Positions 10,031 to 21,270 of a stretch of DNA of 64,000 nucleotides are shown here, piece by piece. The notes under the pieces were generated by a model. It saw nothing but the letters and a program-made list of their open reading frames with translations. It had not been told where the DNA came from and made no database searches. A program made the translations under genes and the position numbers. The stretch is taken from contig OX463847.1 in the NCBI GenBank assembly GCA_949825065.1, positions 40,024,831 to 40,088,830 on the forward strand. Reading direction: 5' to 3'. Numbering within the stretch: position 1 is the stretch's first letter; each line of letters opens with the position of its first letter. Origin of the DNA: Odontocerum albicorne. Its lineage: Eukaryota; Arthropoda; Insecta; Trichoptera; Odontoceridae.

Positions 10031-11085
10031 GTATTATTAATTATACTATACGAGTTCGTGGATAAATAACAATAATCTCTTTGACTGTCTCTTGATAATA
10101 GATTTTTTTTGGTTTTAATACCATTGGAACTAAATCGAACTCGAAACCTTCAGATGGAGGAAAAGAAGATTACAATAAAAATAAGTGCACTCGTGTACTC
10201 GAAAGTTGCTCAAATGACATGTTTATATAACAGAAACATTTTTTTTAAAGTAAACGTATAATATATGTATATTTCAATTATTTAACATAATAAATTACCT
10301 TTGTTTCTTTAGTCCACACAAGAGATTTTATGTGCAAAAGAAAAAAGACCGTTAAAAAGATTAATGTCTTCTTAAAACTTAAATAAACTTCTAAAACAAA
10401 GTTTTTAGTAGAAATATAACGCGCTTATAAATCTATGACCGCACGTCTAACAAAGTTTAATGAAATTTCTCCGAAGTTTTTAGAGTGTGAAATAGTTTCA
10501 CAAGAGTCGAAGATACCCTTCAAGTCATTTAATGTAGTATGATGGACCACACGCGTTAGTTATACCTCGGCATTTTCATAATACTTATCCGTTCCACCGA
10601 ATATATGAGATAAGTTAGAATACACCTATTAAAATTAAATGTCTTATTTATCAGGTATTAAAATAGTTTTAAAGTTAAAGTTAGAGTTAGTTAACTATCC
10701 CGTTTTAAAGTATAGCTCGAATTTCCATTGCTTTGAAATATACCCCTGATAGTTCCAATATGAATAAAAACTACACCATCCGAAAAAAAAAATAATATCC
10801 ACGATCGGGGAGTGGACAATAAGCTACCTGACCTACAGATAACTAGAAAAATACCAAAGATGTTCGAATTGGGACAAAAAACTATTTAGTTGACGTCTTA
10901 CCCAGACTGGGATCCTTGTTCATAATTAGTTTTTCAGGATACCTTCGTGAGAATGATTTAGGATATCCAATGGAAATCGAACACCCAGTAGAAACGACAA
11001 ACATCTTGTCGAATGTCATGATGAATTAAAAATTAATGTCGAAACAATGAGTAAACGATTATAAACATGCAAGTTATGCAAATGG
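10031..11085. other. Unassigned spacer, possible decayed SINE-A
   Basis: At 10890-11025 the order CCCAGACTGGGATCC followed by GAAATCGAACACCCAG resembles the body and head of a minus-strand SINE-A but is very degenerate. The rest is A+T-rich without features. Confidence 0.3.
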
Positions 11086-11089
11086 GTGT

Positions 11090-11290
11090 GGGCTGAAAAA
11101 CATCTGCTGTCCCCGTGGCTGGGTTCGCCCTATATTGGTGGGGTGTACCTTGGCCGAGGGGATGCTATTAGATGAGCCCAGACCTTTTGATAGATTCTGT
11201 ATTTAATGTATTATCTGCAATTTATATGTTTTAGAAGTGTTATTTAAATATAATCTGTACATACTATGTTGCTATCAATAAACCTATTAT
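11090..11290 (+). mobile_element. Possible retrotransposon 3' end
   Basis: A more G+C-rich block (11100-11190) runs into an A+T-rich tail with CAATAAACC and a TTTA-rich terminus, as LINE 3' ends often do. No protein motif supports it. Confidence 0.3.
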
Positions 11291-11429
11291 TTATTTATTT
11301 ATAAATGAGAGGTAGATCAAGGTGAACATGATTGGATCAAATGGATCAGATGTTAAAAGATAAGTTACAAGTACGAAAAATATAAGATTGTTCATAACGA
11401 GATGTATGAATATCCATTAATAGCCTCTG

Positions 11430-11965
11430 AGGGGTCTTTTCCATCAATTTCTGCACTTCGTTGCTCGATGGGCAGTTGTAAATGGTAGTCCACTTAGTCA
11501 GTCCAACATATTGGGATTTTTCTTCATGTGCATCGTCTTTCCGCGACTCCAGTAAACACGAAACTCTTCAAATTGTCTCCTAAGCCACGATTAATATGTC
11601 CAAAGAACCGTAGGACTCGTCGATGGCATATTGTCGACATTTTCTCGGTGATTATCAGTTCTTCGAGAATGGAAGCGTTTATTCGCTGTCTATGGAATTC
11701 GTAACATCCTTCTACAGCACATCCTTCTACAGCACATTTTCTCGGTGATTATCAGTTCTTCAAGAATGGAAGCGTTTATTCGCTGTCTATGGAATTCGTA
11801 ACATCCTTCTACAGCACATGTATAGAATTCGTAACATCCTTCTACAGCACATCCTTCTACAGCACATTTTCTCGGTGATTATCAGTTCTTCGAGAATGGA
11901 AGCGTTTATTCGCTGTCTATGGAATTCGTAACATCCTTCTACAGCACATGCATAGAGAGAAGGTG
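11430..11965 (-). pseudogene. LINE C-terminal fragment with internal triplication
   Basis: The minus strand reads RINASILEELIITEKMSTIC, then HRRVLRFFGHINR, followed by frameshifted sequence. This is the same RTE-like C-terminal region seen at 60.9 kb and 7.6 kb. The segment containing TTCTCGGTGATTATCAG, GCGTTTATTCGCTG and TAACATCCTTCTACAGCAC is repeated three times (starting near 11640, 11736 and 11857), so part of the element was tandemly duplicated after insertion. Confidence 0.75.
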
Positions 11966-12599
11966 AAAGTCGTATGTATAAATAGATGCAATAGTTTGTA
12001 AAACTGTTCTCAACTGCCTATCCACAAAAGACTCCACGTGGTGATATGTATGCATGTATCATTATTTTGAAACCCTATCATATTTCATTTTGAGCGATTC
12101 TATGATAAAGAAGTTTTATTGAAAATTATACCAGTTAGAAATATTGAAAGAGTATATGTTTCCATATTTGTACGTGTGACACTGAACCTAAGTTATCTCT
12201 TGAAAGTTTAACAAAGGAAATATTTTTCTCTAGGGGCGTGTTTCACGATTCTTCTCAAACTGTCCTTCAAACATAATTTATCTTAGTTCCCAGGTCAGCA
12301 TCATCCTTCCCTGTCACACGCGGCCGTGATACGCATTGTTGTGTGGCATCCGTGGCACGAAGGATCCTTAGCCGTGATGACGATGATGAAATCTCACTGA
12401 AATATAGCCCTGACGTACGTAAAGTGTTAATGAAATAATTTGTTGTTCTCAGGGCCACTATGAGGGATGAATGTCACATATGTTCCAAATCTGTAAAATT
12501 TTTATTTTTGCAAGTTTTTCTATTTCGATTGAAAACAATAAAAATTTATCTTTCAGTTCATGATAATTCCTTGTCAGAGAACGATATAAATTTTTTCGT
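11966..12599. other. Unassigned spacer
   Basis: No recognised element. The 63-codon minus-strand frame at 12267-12458 shows no motif. Confidence 0.35.
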
Positions 12600-12805
12600 T
12601 AAATTATGAGGTCAGCTAAATTTAAATATTCATAAATACATAATTATGAGTTCAGCGACATGTAAACATTCATAAATACATAATTATGAGGTCAGCGACA
12701 TATAAACATTCAAAAATACATAATTATGAGGTCAGCGACATGTAAACATTCATAAATACATAATTATGAGGTCAGCGATATGTAAACATTGATTAATACA
12801 TAATA
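12600..12805. repeat. 40-bp minisatellite, five units
   Basis: Units contain ATTATGAGGTCAGCGACATG and a TAAACATTCATAAATACATA block. The anchor recurs exactly every 40 bp from 12603. Outer units are more diverged than the inner three. Confidence 0.95.
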
Positions 12806-12809
12806 TTAC

Positions 12810-13090
12810 GCCGTCTCCATGTCGGAGTAGACAGAAAAAAAAAGCGTAAGACTATCTATCGCATCTTCCTCACCCATGCACCATCTTAAACAATTCCCAC
12901 AAGTTCTGTAACTTTTTAAATTTTTTTTCTTTCAAAATATCATCCACTTGATCCAATCAAACATTCCTTGATCTTCATCTTCCAATCATTTAATTCCGTA
13001 ATCTGTCATACCTTGTCACCCCGTGTACATTTACAGCGTTCATTCGACTTTTTCAGTCTTGTTCCACATTCACATTTCACTCCGATATAT
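12810..13090 (-). mobile_element. Antisense LINE-derived sequence
   Basis: CGCCGTCTCCATGTCGGAGT with the pyrimidine-rich text after it resembles other blocks at 42.6, 43.6, 54.8, 56.5 and 61.4 kb. All have CAC/GCC..., a GGTAGGCAGA-like site and CTCCACAT..CATACATC. In Lepidoptera such blocks are usually antisense pieces of an abundant LINE. Low-level similarity only. Confidence 0.35.
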
Positions 13091-13094
13091 TTAA

Positions 13095-13252
13095 ATTTTT
13101 TTTATTTTACACATGACAAGAAATATACATCATTTGCGAAAAAAACAACAGGTACCTAATTAATTTGGACACACAATTTTTATGGATCTGAGTTTGTTGC
13201 CTTTCATTTGCCGTGTCCCCAGTAAACTAGGCTTTTGCCTGTATCTCACATT
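13095..13252 (-). repeat. Family D dispersed repeat
   Basis: It contains GGATCTGAGTTTGTTGCC, CCAGTAAACTAGGC and CCTGTATCTCACA, matching the copies at 3.2 kb and 52.1 kb. Its outer edge meets the perfect hairpin that follows. Confidence 0.8.
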
Positions 13253-13303
13253 AAAATTAGTATTGTACTTAAATATTGTTATTTAAGTACAATACTAATT
13301 TTA
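13252..13303. repeat. Perfect hairpin, 24-bp arms, 4-nt loop
   Basis: Arms 13252-13275 and 13280-13303 are exact reverse complements (AAAATTAGTATTGTACTTAA in the left arm) with loop TTGT. The lack of any mismatch makes a microRNA precursor unlikely. A recent inverted duplication at the edge of family D is more plausible. Confidence 0.9.
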
Positions 13304-14317
13304 TCTTATCTTAAATATTGTGTGTATCTTAGTAAATTTTGATGCTGTCTGATTCAAATAAATATGTTTTAGTGTCCCGTTGACTTTGTTTTCTACCACT
13401 ACAAGATAGCCGATATCCCTCGTTAAGTCTTCAATCATCTGAGAAAAATACTTTCTATATACTCGTAGTAGAATGTTTCAACTAGTTTTAATCTTTCATT
13501 ACTCATCCATATATCAAATTTACTTTTACTTTCACTTATCACATTCATTCTCAAATCTTTCTATTTACATCTTTAATACTGTACCGGATAGGTACAAAGA
13601 CTGTAGATAGGTGGTTGGTCGCCGCGTAGCGCTCAGAGAATCGAGCTAGCGAATTCCGTAGCGAAGATCCAGCAGAAGAAGAAAAAGAAGAGCAGGGAGA
13701 GATTCCTCTCAGGCAGTCGATGTAGGGTAGCGGGTCTCAAGTAAAAACACGGTAAAATCGGTATTACTGAGAATATATTTTTCCGAAGAAGTGGGTAGCA
13801 CATGATTTCCAAATTGGGGGGCCCTCTATATTAATGGTCAGTCGGCCGTCACAAGCGCCCATCGCCCGCGAAATACAACAACTTTCGGGGTTTGGGTCTT
13901 GCTTACGCCAACTGGCCCCCGACCTACTCCGATCGCCTCGCCCGGCAAGTCACTTATTTCCAGTGCGGTCGCGAATGCGATCGGAGTCAAACAAACAAAC
14001 ATAAAATACAACATTATTACACAGAATGAACAAATACAAGACATACATAGATTTACAAGAACAAAGAATAGCATCGAATTCAAATACAAGAAACATATAC
14101 AAGAGTTCATACACAGTTTAAATTGACGACTATTAAGGTGAATTTCCCTCCAGATCTACACGGCATTATCTATATCATCATACCACATACACACACACAA
14201 GGGTGACGCTACACGTTCGATACAAATACAATGACTCGTCTCAAACAGTCAGCAACCGGGAATGCCCGTAATTGCCTTGAGGCTGAAAATACCTTACAAT
14301 ACGTTAATATATTAAAA
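13304..14317. other. Unassigned DNA with a G+C-richer block
   Basis: The block 13605-13990 is notably richer in G and C than its surroundings and has a purine run with AGAAGAAGAAAAAGAAGAG. Overlapping frames exist on both strands (13838-14126) without known motifs. It may be part of a retroelement, but nothing decisive was seen. Confidence 0.3.
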
Positions 14318-15010
14318 TTCACTGGACTTCTGTGCGGCATATCGTCGTTTCAAACCCTGCGCTATGCTACTCACCTCAAATGACACAGGCATTTTTTTCG
14401 TCTCATATTCGGTGGCTTATTTATTTATTTATTTAACACTTTTATTGCAAATACAATCTGGCGGGCTTATTGCCAGGTGGCAATATATTTCAACAAACCA
14501 GACAAAAGTAAATGAAGCAAGTTACGTGGTCGCATAAATCATTCAAATCACTATCCATTCCCACGAAATCCATAAACACATACGTGAGCATATGCCCACA
14601 AACCCCACAAAGACGGACAATCACCCGAACATTATTTTTCATAAAAAGTGAGATATCATCAATCAAAAAGAAAAGAAGGGATGGTGGAGAGAAAAGGAAA
14701 AATTAGGAATTAAACACGTTATTTTACTGACTAGTTGTTTCAGTCGCTTCTTAAAGCATGCCAAGGACGGAGCGAGTCTTATATTGGTTTGTAACTGATT
14801 CCAGAGTCTCATCGCATGGACAGTAAAGGACGATTTAAGTAAGTAAAGGACGACGGGCTTAAGGATACTTATGAATTCGATCATATTTATTCTTAAAAAA
14901 ATAAAAATGCCGGCGCACTACGATCGTCCCCAGTATGCCACCGGATCTAGTAGAGCAGTGTGGCCGGTGAGTTTATTGCTGTGCAACAACTCACTCACTC
15001 AAAAAAAAAA
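14318..15010 (+). mobile_element. SINE-C copy split by a LINE insertion
   Basis: The left part (14318-14420) has CACTGGACTTCTGTGCGG and ACCTCAAATGACACAGGCAT. The right part (14868-15010) has GTGGCCGGTGAGTTTATTGC and a poly-A tail. The same parts are contiguous in the copy at 47.8 kb. The intervening 447 bp is a LINE 3' end with matching CTTAT at both edges. Confidence 0.7.
14421..14867 (-). mobile_element. LINE 3' end (LWNQL type), nested
   Basis: Its 5' part on the minus strand encodes FTVHAMRLWNQLQTNIRLAP and SLACFKKRLKQLV, a C-terminal signature of CR1/Jockey-like LINEs. A ~250-bp 3' UTR ends with ATTGCCACCTGGCAAT, CCCGCCAGATTGTA and a TAAA-rich tail. CTTAT at 14416-14420 and 14868-14872 is the likely 5-bp target duplication. 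It is 5'-truncated, contains an extra GTAAGTAAAGGACG-like duplication, and is dead. Confidence 0.75.
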
Positions 15011-16029
15011 GAAATCCATGGCACAGCTTTGCATTTCAAATGAATTGATGTTGGAATGTTGAGGGGATCCTTGACTACCAGACCCAATAATGACGACAAT
15101 GACAAAACATTCAAATACTTGGAATTAATGAGCATATATAGTAGAAAATGGATAAGTTATGTTTTATTTGAAACGTACTGATAACTATTATACTATATAA
15201 TGAACATGGAGTAGCTGCTTTTGCAGACAAAAACATGACAACATCAGCTAAAAAACTTATTACCTGTATCAAACAGGGTTGTGCTTTTACAATTACGAGT
15301 AAAACGGAAACCTGAATAAAAAAATTATCCCATACAATTGTGATACAATTATACATTGACCAAATGAACGAAGATGCGAGTTGAATAAAATAATGTTTTT
15401 CATCAGTTTTTCCACAAACATAATTTTGTAGTGCGAGCTAGGTGTTCGTTCAACATACAATAGAATACAAAAGTTTGAGGAATTGATACGATATCACAAC
15501 ACAGGATTTTGGTTCCGTGTTATCGAATCCAGAATGTTGTTCATTAAAACTATTTTAGCAGAATGGTTTTTATTTGAAGAGATGATGATAGTAGTTGGTA
15601 AATAAATAAAATACGTTAGATCGCAATGCGGAAAGAGAGTGTTTATTTTTATAGTAACGTGGGTTTTGTATATGTTTTTGGAATGTGCACAAGAATGCGC
15701 TCGCGATATGTTTCTGTCTCACTTCTGTGAATGCAGAAATGGGTTATTGTCGTATGTGGGTATATTTTATTTACGAAACTGGCGAGACAGCGTGGTGCGT
15801 TCTCTCTCTAGTATGGAATGCGGCGCGATGCTCGGCCGGCGTCAATAGTTGGCATGTGACCTTTGGACTGTTTAATATAATTTATCGAGGTATCCGAAGG
15901 TCGTTTCATCGGTCATTGACCGTATGTATGCGACAATATTCAGCGACGACCGTGGATCCCTACACTATAAACTAAGTATCTTTTATTTTTTGTAATACTG
16001 GTGTAAAATATATTACTTCTATTAAAAAA
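15011..16029. other. Unassigned DNA with a G+C-richer block
   Basis: The block 15620-15970 stands out by composition (GCGGCGCGATGCTCGGCCGG). Two overlapping plus-strand frames of 69 and 96 codons show no motif. It could be a long terminal repeat fragment, but no ends were identified. Confidence 0.3.
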
Positions 16030-16083
16030 CATATTTCTGGTTGGTTGGAAGAGATTGCCACATGGCAATAAGCTCGCCAGGTT
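16030..16083 (+). mobile_element. SINE-A tail fragment
   Basis: CTGGTTGGTTGGAAGAGATT is followed by GCCACATGGCAATAAG and CGCCAGGTT and then an A-rich tract. Only the last ~55 bp of the family is present. Confidence 0.8.
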
Positions 16084-17608
16084 AAAAAAAAGAGAGAAAA
16101 AACGAATATTAAACTAATTTATGTATTTTTTTCGTTTTATATTCCATATCGCATAATTTTTTGTTATACTCGTACTGTTTTTGTTATATTTTGATCATTT
16201 TTGAAAACTTGTAGATTCTGTTTTTTTTTGCACCATTCTGTCCACTGACTGGAATAAGATCATCATGAAGTATATGTAAAATATTACGACTAACAAAGAC
16301 AAAGAAACTCTTACTTAACCTAAGTCAGACAAAGTGGGGGAAGACGACACTTCCCTTGGCTGAAAAACTTACGCATATTTGTGAGACATACATAAAAGAG
16401 AATACGGTTGTTATTCATAGAAATACGCTAAAATTTTTCATTTGGGTATGTATGGCTATAACTCTCAAAGTGTGATGAGAGATAATCGTAACTTAATGTT
16501 CAAATGCAAACTGCTCAAAGGAAAAATAACAAACGTTGCGTTGATCAACAATTTTCAGATTAATATGCTCTACAATTATTTGTATTCAGGTTATTTTCAG
16601 ATCCTTATTATCGCATAGAACCACTGTAAGCATTTTCACCTACACATTAGATTACTTTATTCAATGAGTTTTCAAATATTTATAGTTTTCAAGACTCAAA
16701 TAGTCTTATATATAATAGTCTTCAAGACTTAAATAGCCTGCTGTTTTTATGCATAACGTCATTGGGTTCTATTCCGTGTTATCTAATATTTATTATTGGT
16801 TTGTTATGCATGACGTTATTGGATTTAACTTATGTCTGTTTAACAATCCAATAAATTAAAGTCTTTGTCCAGAGCTGCTGCCAGAAATAAAGTGTATATA
16901 TTTGGTTAAAGAACACTTAAAGGGGGAAACAAATTAGTAAAATTCGCGCTGTCGGTTGAGTTTGAATGTAGAACGCAAATAAGATCGATAATCGAGATGC
17001 ATAAACAACGTCAATAACATCTGTGCATCCACTGTGGTTATGGCCTTCCGAGTTGTCAAAGAAAATATAAATTGACAGGTGCCAAAAGCAACATAGGGCT
17101 GACAAATACAAGAGTTCCGGAAGCACAGTCAAAGCCAAGAAATTTTGAATACGACTGTAAGGAAATATGCGGTACGGGAGAAGGGCTAAAGACGGCTAGT
17201 CATTCATATGAAAAGTCAACCCACGTAAGGCAACATCAAGAAAACGGATTATATTATATATTTTTTAAATTTAATTTAAGATCCCATTCCCGCCTGCCCC
17301 TAAAATTGTCCGCCTACACGCAAGATATAATTTACAGACGTGGGAAGGACGGCCCAGTTTAATAAAGTCCTAGCTTTAGACAAAGGATTAATGTCTGAAA
17401 CATCCACAATGTGGATTGTTTGTTGGCTTAAAGACATGTCATCATATCCTTTGTTGGCTAAATTATAGTACTTTGTTTAAATGTACATGTTTGAGAATAA
17501 GTTTATTATGTTTTTTTTCATTATGTTGACTTAAATATTTTATCAAAATAATATTCATAACACCTTTTTGGTTTACTTCAAATATCGACTTAATTTTTTC
17601 TAACATAC
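16084..17608. other. Unassigned DNA with a decayed open frame
   Basis: Between about 16907 and 17260 one plus-strand frame is open except for a single stop and reads ...KFALSVEFECRTQIRSIIEM... and CIHCGYGLPSCQRKYK. I do not recognise it. CxxC followed by C is suggestive of metal binding but proves nothing. The remainder is A+T-rich. Confidence 0.3.
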
Positions 17609-17804
17609 AGTGTATAATATGAGCGTGGGTAGACCGAGGCTTAGGTGGATGGATGGGGTGCAGAATGATGCAAACGTGATTGGCATCAGGGGCTGGATGA
17701 GTGCATCCCAGGATAGGGGGGAATGGCAGCGACTGCTGGAGGAGGCCGGGGCCCACAATGGGCTGTAGCGCCATTGATGATGATGATGATGAGTGTATAA
17801 TATG
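17609..17804 (+). mobile_element. 5'-truncated LINE 3' end with target-site duplication
   Basis: The 170-bp body (17622-17791) translates to SVGRPRLRWMDGVQNDANVI, then GIRGWMSASQDRGEWQRLL and EEAGAHNGL followed by TAG. This matches the last residues of a common insect non-LTR retrotransposon type. The TGA-trinucleotide tail is typical of its 3' end. AGTGTATAATATG flanks both sides (17609-17621 and 17792-17804), a perfect 13-bp target-site duplication. The insertion therefore looks young and severely 5'-truncated. Confidence 0.9.
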
Positions 17805-18494
17805 TATTCAGTCATTTGTGGCATTTTTATGACTCGCTATTTTTTCTACGGTTTTGCAACCATGACAAAATTTGATAGGACTGACTTTTTTACAATTCCT
17901 TTAGGTTATTAATTAGCCAGCTAATTGTGTAAAAATATACATAATATCTCTATTAAAGTTGATTGCTGTGTTATACATTATCAAGAGCTTGACGCCTGTA
18001 TAAAAGTTGTTTGTTAAGCTGAAAGAGATAACGTTTTAACAATTATTTGTCAAATAAATTTTTTTTTTCTCGATAAATAAACACAAACGAAATATTTTTG
18101 TTTTAGAAGACTTTCTTGTAGATTCCAAATAAAAGTAAAAAAAAACTTCAAAAGATTTCCGTAAGCAAAATCTCATAACAAATGCTACTGAAAACATATT
18201 TGGTATTCAAAGAAACAAAACTCTTGTACGTCGAAAAACGGTAATGACATAAATTAAAAAATGAGATACGTATATAATTTTGTTCGTTTTCGATTTTCTT
18301 TCTAAACAAAAATCCCATACTTGTAATAAAAGATATCCATTACGAGAAAAATAAGGAAAAATGAATAACAAAGTACTAATTAGTCAAGTCAAATTGACCA
18401 AATACCTGAAACAGAATATTTTTGTCAAAATTAAAATAATACTATCCAAAATTATTAACGCGATGAATCGACAAATATCAACAAAACCGACGTT
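17805..18494. other. Unassigned A+T-rich spacer
   Basis: No frame or repeat recognised. Confidence 0.4.
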
Positions 18495-19262
18495 AGGTAA
18501 AATTTTAAAGTGATCGCTTATTTTCTCCACCTGTTTTGACTTGTAGCGAAGTCAATTATAATTCAGAGACTTAATTAGCAATTAAAATTTTAAACTGATC
18601 GCTTATTTTATTTACATTTTTGACTTGTAGTATAACCAATTCTAGCTCAGAGACTTAATTAGCAATTAAAAATTTAAACTGATCGCTTGTTTCCTTTACC
18701 TTTTTTGACTTGTAGTGTAACCAATTCTAACTCAGAGACTTAATTAGCAATTAAAATTTAAAACTGATCGCTTATTAACTCTACCTTTTTTTACTTGTAG
18801 CGTAACCAATTCTAGCTCAAAGACTTAATTAGCAATTAAAATTTTAAACTGATCGCTTGTTTCCTTTACCTTTTTTGACTTGTAGCGTAACCAATTCTTC
18901 CTCAGAGACTTAATTAGCAATTAAAATTTTAAACTGATCGCTTATTTTCTTTACCTTTTTTGACTTGTAGCGAAGTCAATTATAATTCAAAGACTTAATT
19001 AGCAATTAAAAATTTAAACTGATCGCTTGTTTCCTTTACCTTTTTTGACTTGTAGTGTAACCAATTCTAACTCAGAGACTTAATTAGCAATTAAAAATTT
19101 AAACTGATCGCTTGTTTCCTTTACCTTTTTTGACTTGTAGTGTAACCAATTCTAGCTCAGAGACTTCATTAGCAATTAAAAATTTAAACTGATCGCTTAT
19201 TTCCTTTACCTTTTTTGACTTGTAGCGTAACCAATTCTAATTCAGAGACTTAATTAGCAATT
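18495..19262. repeat. 85-bp tandem array, nine units
   Basis: GATCGCTT recurs at 18512, 18597, 18681, 18766, 18851, 18936, 19021, 19106 and 19191. Units also carry TTTTTTGACTTGTAGCG and AGAGACTTAATTAGCAATTA. Two sequence types (CGAAGTCAATTATAATTC and TGTAACCAATTCTA) alternate irregularly. There is no coding potential. Confidence 0.95.
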
Positions 19263-19499
19263 ATTGTGATTTGACGGACTAGGTTTATGCCAAATACTTA
19301 AAGGCAGTTTAACAAATACCAAGGTTGTTGCCTTCCTATTTTTGATATACAAACAGCTCTGTAGAGCTTTAGTCTCCCTACAATTTCTTCTATGCAGACC
19401 GATCACTCACAGTCTCTTCTAGGTCTCACTCCACTCCTAGCCTCACAAGATAATGCAACACGTTTCATAAAAACATCTATATCATTCTGTTAAGTACTA

Positions 19500-20787
19500 G
19501 GTTAGTCAAAAAGTTTTGAAAGTGGAAATGAAAATACATTTTTTTTGGGGGGAAATCACTTTTATTGCTCAGTATAGTCTCCCATAAGATCAATACACTT
19601 GGTCCAACGATCTTCCAACTTTGTTGTCCCATCACGGAAGTGACTTTCTGGAAAGCCAGCAAAATACTCCTCTACGACGGCTATAAACTCTTCGTTTGAT
19701 AAAAAATGCTTTCCACGAAGAAATTTTTTCAGGTGTGAGAACAGCCAGAAGTCAGAGGGAGCTAAATCTGGCGAATAGGGTGGATGCTGCAACAATTCGT
19801 ACCCAAATTCACTGATTTTCGCGATGGTTTTTTGAGCTGTGTGAGCAGGTGCATTGTCTTGATGAAAAATGATTTTTTACTTCTGCAAACCGGGTCTTTT
19901 TTCACAATTTTTTTCATCCAACTGGTCCAAAAGGTCACAATAATAATCAAAGTTGATTGTCTTACCAGTTTGGAGATAATCTATCAATAAAATTCCTTTT
20001 GCATCCCAAAAAACTAACGCTAACACCTTCTTGGCCGATTTCTGGACACGAACTCGCTTCGGAGCTAAAGTGCCTGGTTCACACCACTCCTTAGCCTCTT
20101 GTTTTGATTCAGGATCATGGTGGTAGACCCAAGTCTCATCCATAGTGATGAATCGACGCAGAAAATCCTTTTTATCTTTTCGAAATTGCTCCAAATGTTG
20201 CTCAGAAAGTCGCATTCGAACATGTTTTTGTTGCATTGTTAGCAAATGCGGCACCCATTGTGCACACAGTTTTTTGAAACCCAAAACTTCCGCCAACATA
20301 TGCCGTGTTGTTCCATGTGCGATGCCTGTGGTGTCAGCTATCACATCCACAGTCGATCGATGATCTTCCAAAACCATATCCTGTATTTTCGCTATGATTT
20401 CTGGTGTTGATGCACTTTTTGGACGTCCTGAGCGTGGATCGTCTTCAACGCTTGTACGGCCACGCTTAAACTCCAAAACCCATCGGTGAATGGTTGGAAA
20501 TGAAGAAGCAGACTCCTTTAATACTTTCACCATCTTTGCATGGATCTCAGTAGCCGATAAACCTTCCAAAACAAAGATTTCAATCACTGCACGATATTCG
20601 GATTTTTCCATTGTTAAAAAATACACTGACACGTCAACTTCAAATGGCTTGTAAACAAAGAATGAATTGACAGATCAAAATGAAATTTTGAATACGTTCT
20701 TATGAAAGATGAAATATTAAAATGGCGTAGAAATTTTGGTTTTCCTACTGCTCCATAGGTAACGCTTTCAAAACTTATTGACTAACC
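19500..20787 (-). mobile_element. Mariner element, 1288 bp, nearly intact
   Basis: Both ends are complete. The left end reads GGTTAGTCAAAAAGTTTTGA and the right end is its inverse with one change in the first 23 bp. TA flanks both sides (19498-19499, 20788-20789), the target duplication of Tc1/mariner elements. The size is normal for mariner. It carries one transposase gene on the minus strand with a single nonsense codon. It is the best-preserved element in the window and probably a recent insertion. Confidence 0.97.
19562..20611 (-). pseudogene. Mariner transposase (DD34D), one internal stop
   Basis: The transposase would cut at the inverted repeats and insert at TA. The start is taken as the ATG at 20611-20609 (MEKSEYRAVIEIF); an upstream in-frame GTG is less likely. 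An N-terminal helix-turn-helix region covers about residues 1-110 and includes RSGRPKS. WVPHLLT follows near residue 130, then the first catalytic D in TMDETWVYHHDPES. After a TAA codon (19879-19877, about residue 245) the same frame continues with FHQDNAPAH (second D) and PPYSPDLAPSDFWLF (third D). There are 34 residues between the second and third D, the mariner spacing. About 349 codons are present, against 340-350 usual. It resembles the irritans group. The stop just before the second D should abolish activity. Confidence 0.95.
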
Positions 20788-20789
20788 TA

Positions 20790-21270
20790 TTACCCTTCTT
20801 CCGTGTTCTGCTTGTAAAGTAGTGACCCTTATTGACCGTGTTCACTGAGCTTGCGTAACCTATCTATTCCACCCTTATACCGCTGGCCTTTAGTAATTTT
20901 CTAATTATTTTTCGATTTCATTCATTAAATATCAGTTTTCGCTCTCCTACAGTCCACTTTGGACCAAGTATCATTCGCATTAGTTGATTTTCGAAGGTAA
21001 GTTACAACAACTTGTTTTGTTATTTCAGTTCCACAAAAGTGAAAACTGCCACTTTTGATAAATTAAAAATTAGTATATGTATTTGGCTCCTCATTTTCAA
21101 CTAAAATTTTAGAAATAATTCTATGAAGTTGTGTTAATAAGGTTTTTTTTCAGAATTTAAAAAAAGTCTTTTAATGTAATATTTCATTAAAAATCCGTGT
21201 AATAAAAGACAATTTTTTTGTTTTTACTGTTTATCTTATAAAAATGTACAAAAGATTAATAACATTTTTT
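20790..21270. other. Unassigned A+T-rich spacer
   Basis: No recognised feature. Confidence 0.4.

Noticed and set aside
13838..14126. Opposed 90- and 75-codon frames in a G+C-richer block
   Set aside because: No known motif, frames overlap on both strands, and the block looks like part of an unidentified repeat.
15639..15975. Two overlapping plus-strand frames of 69 and 96 codons
   Set aside because: No recognisable domain and different registers over the same DNA; reported only as a composition block.
17463..17824. Minus-strand frames of 103 and 74 codons
   Set aside because: They are antisense to the LINE 3' end and its TGA-repeat tail.
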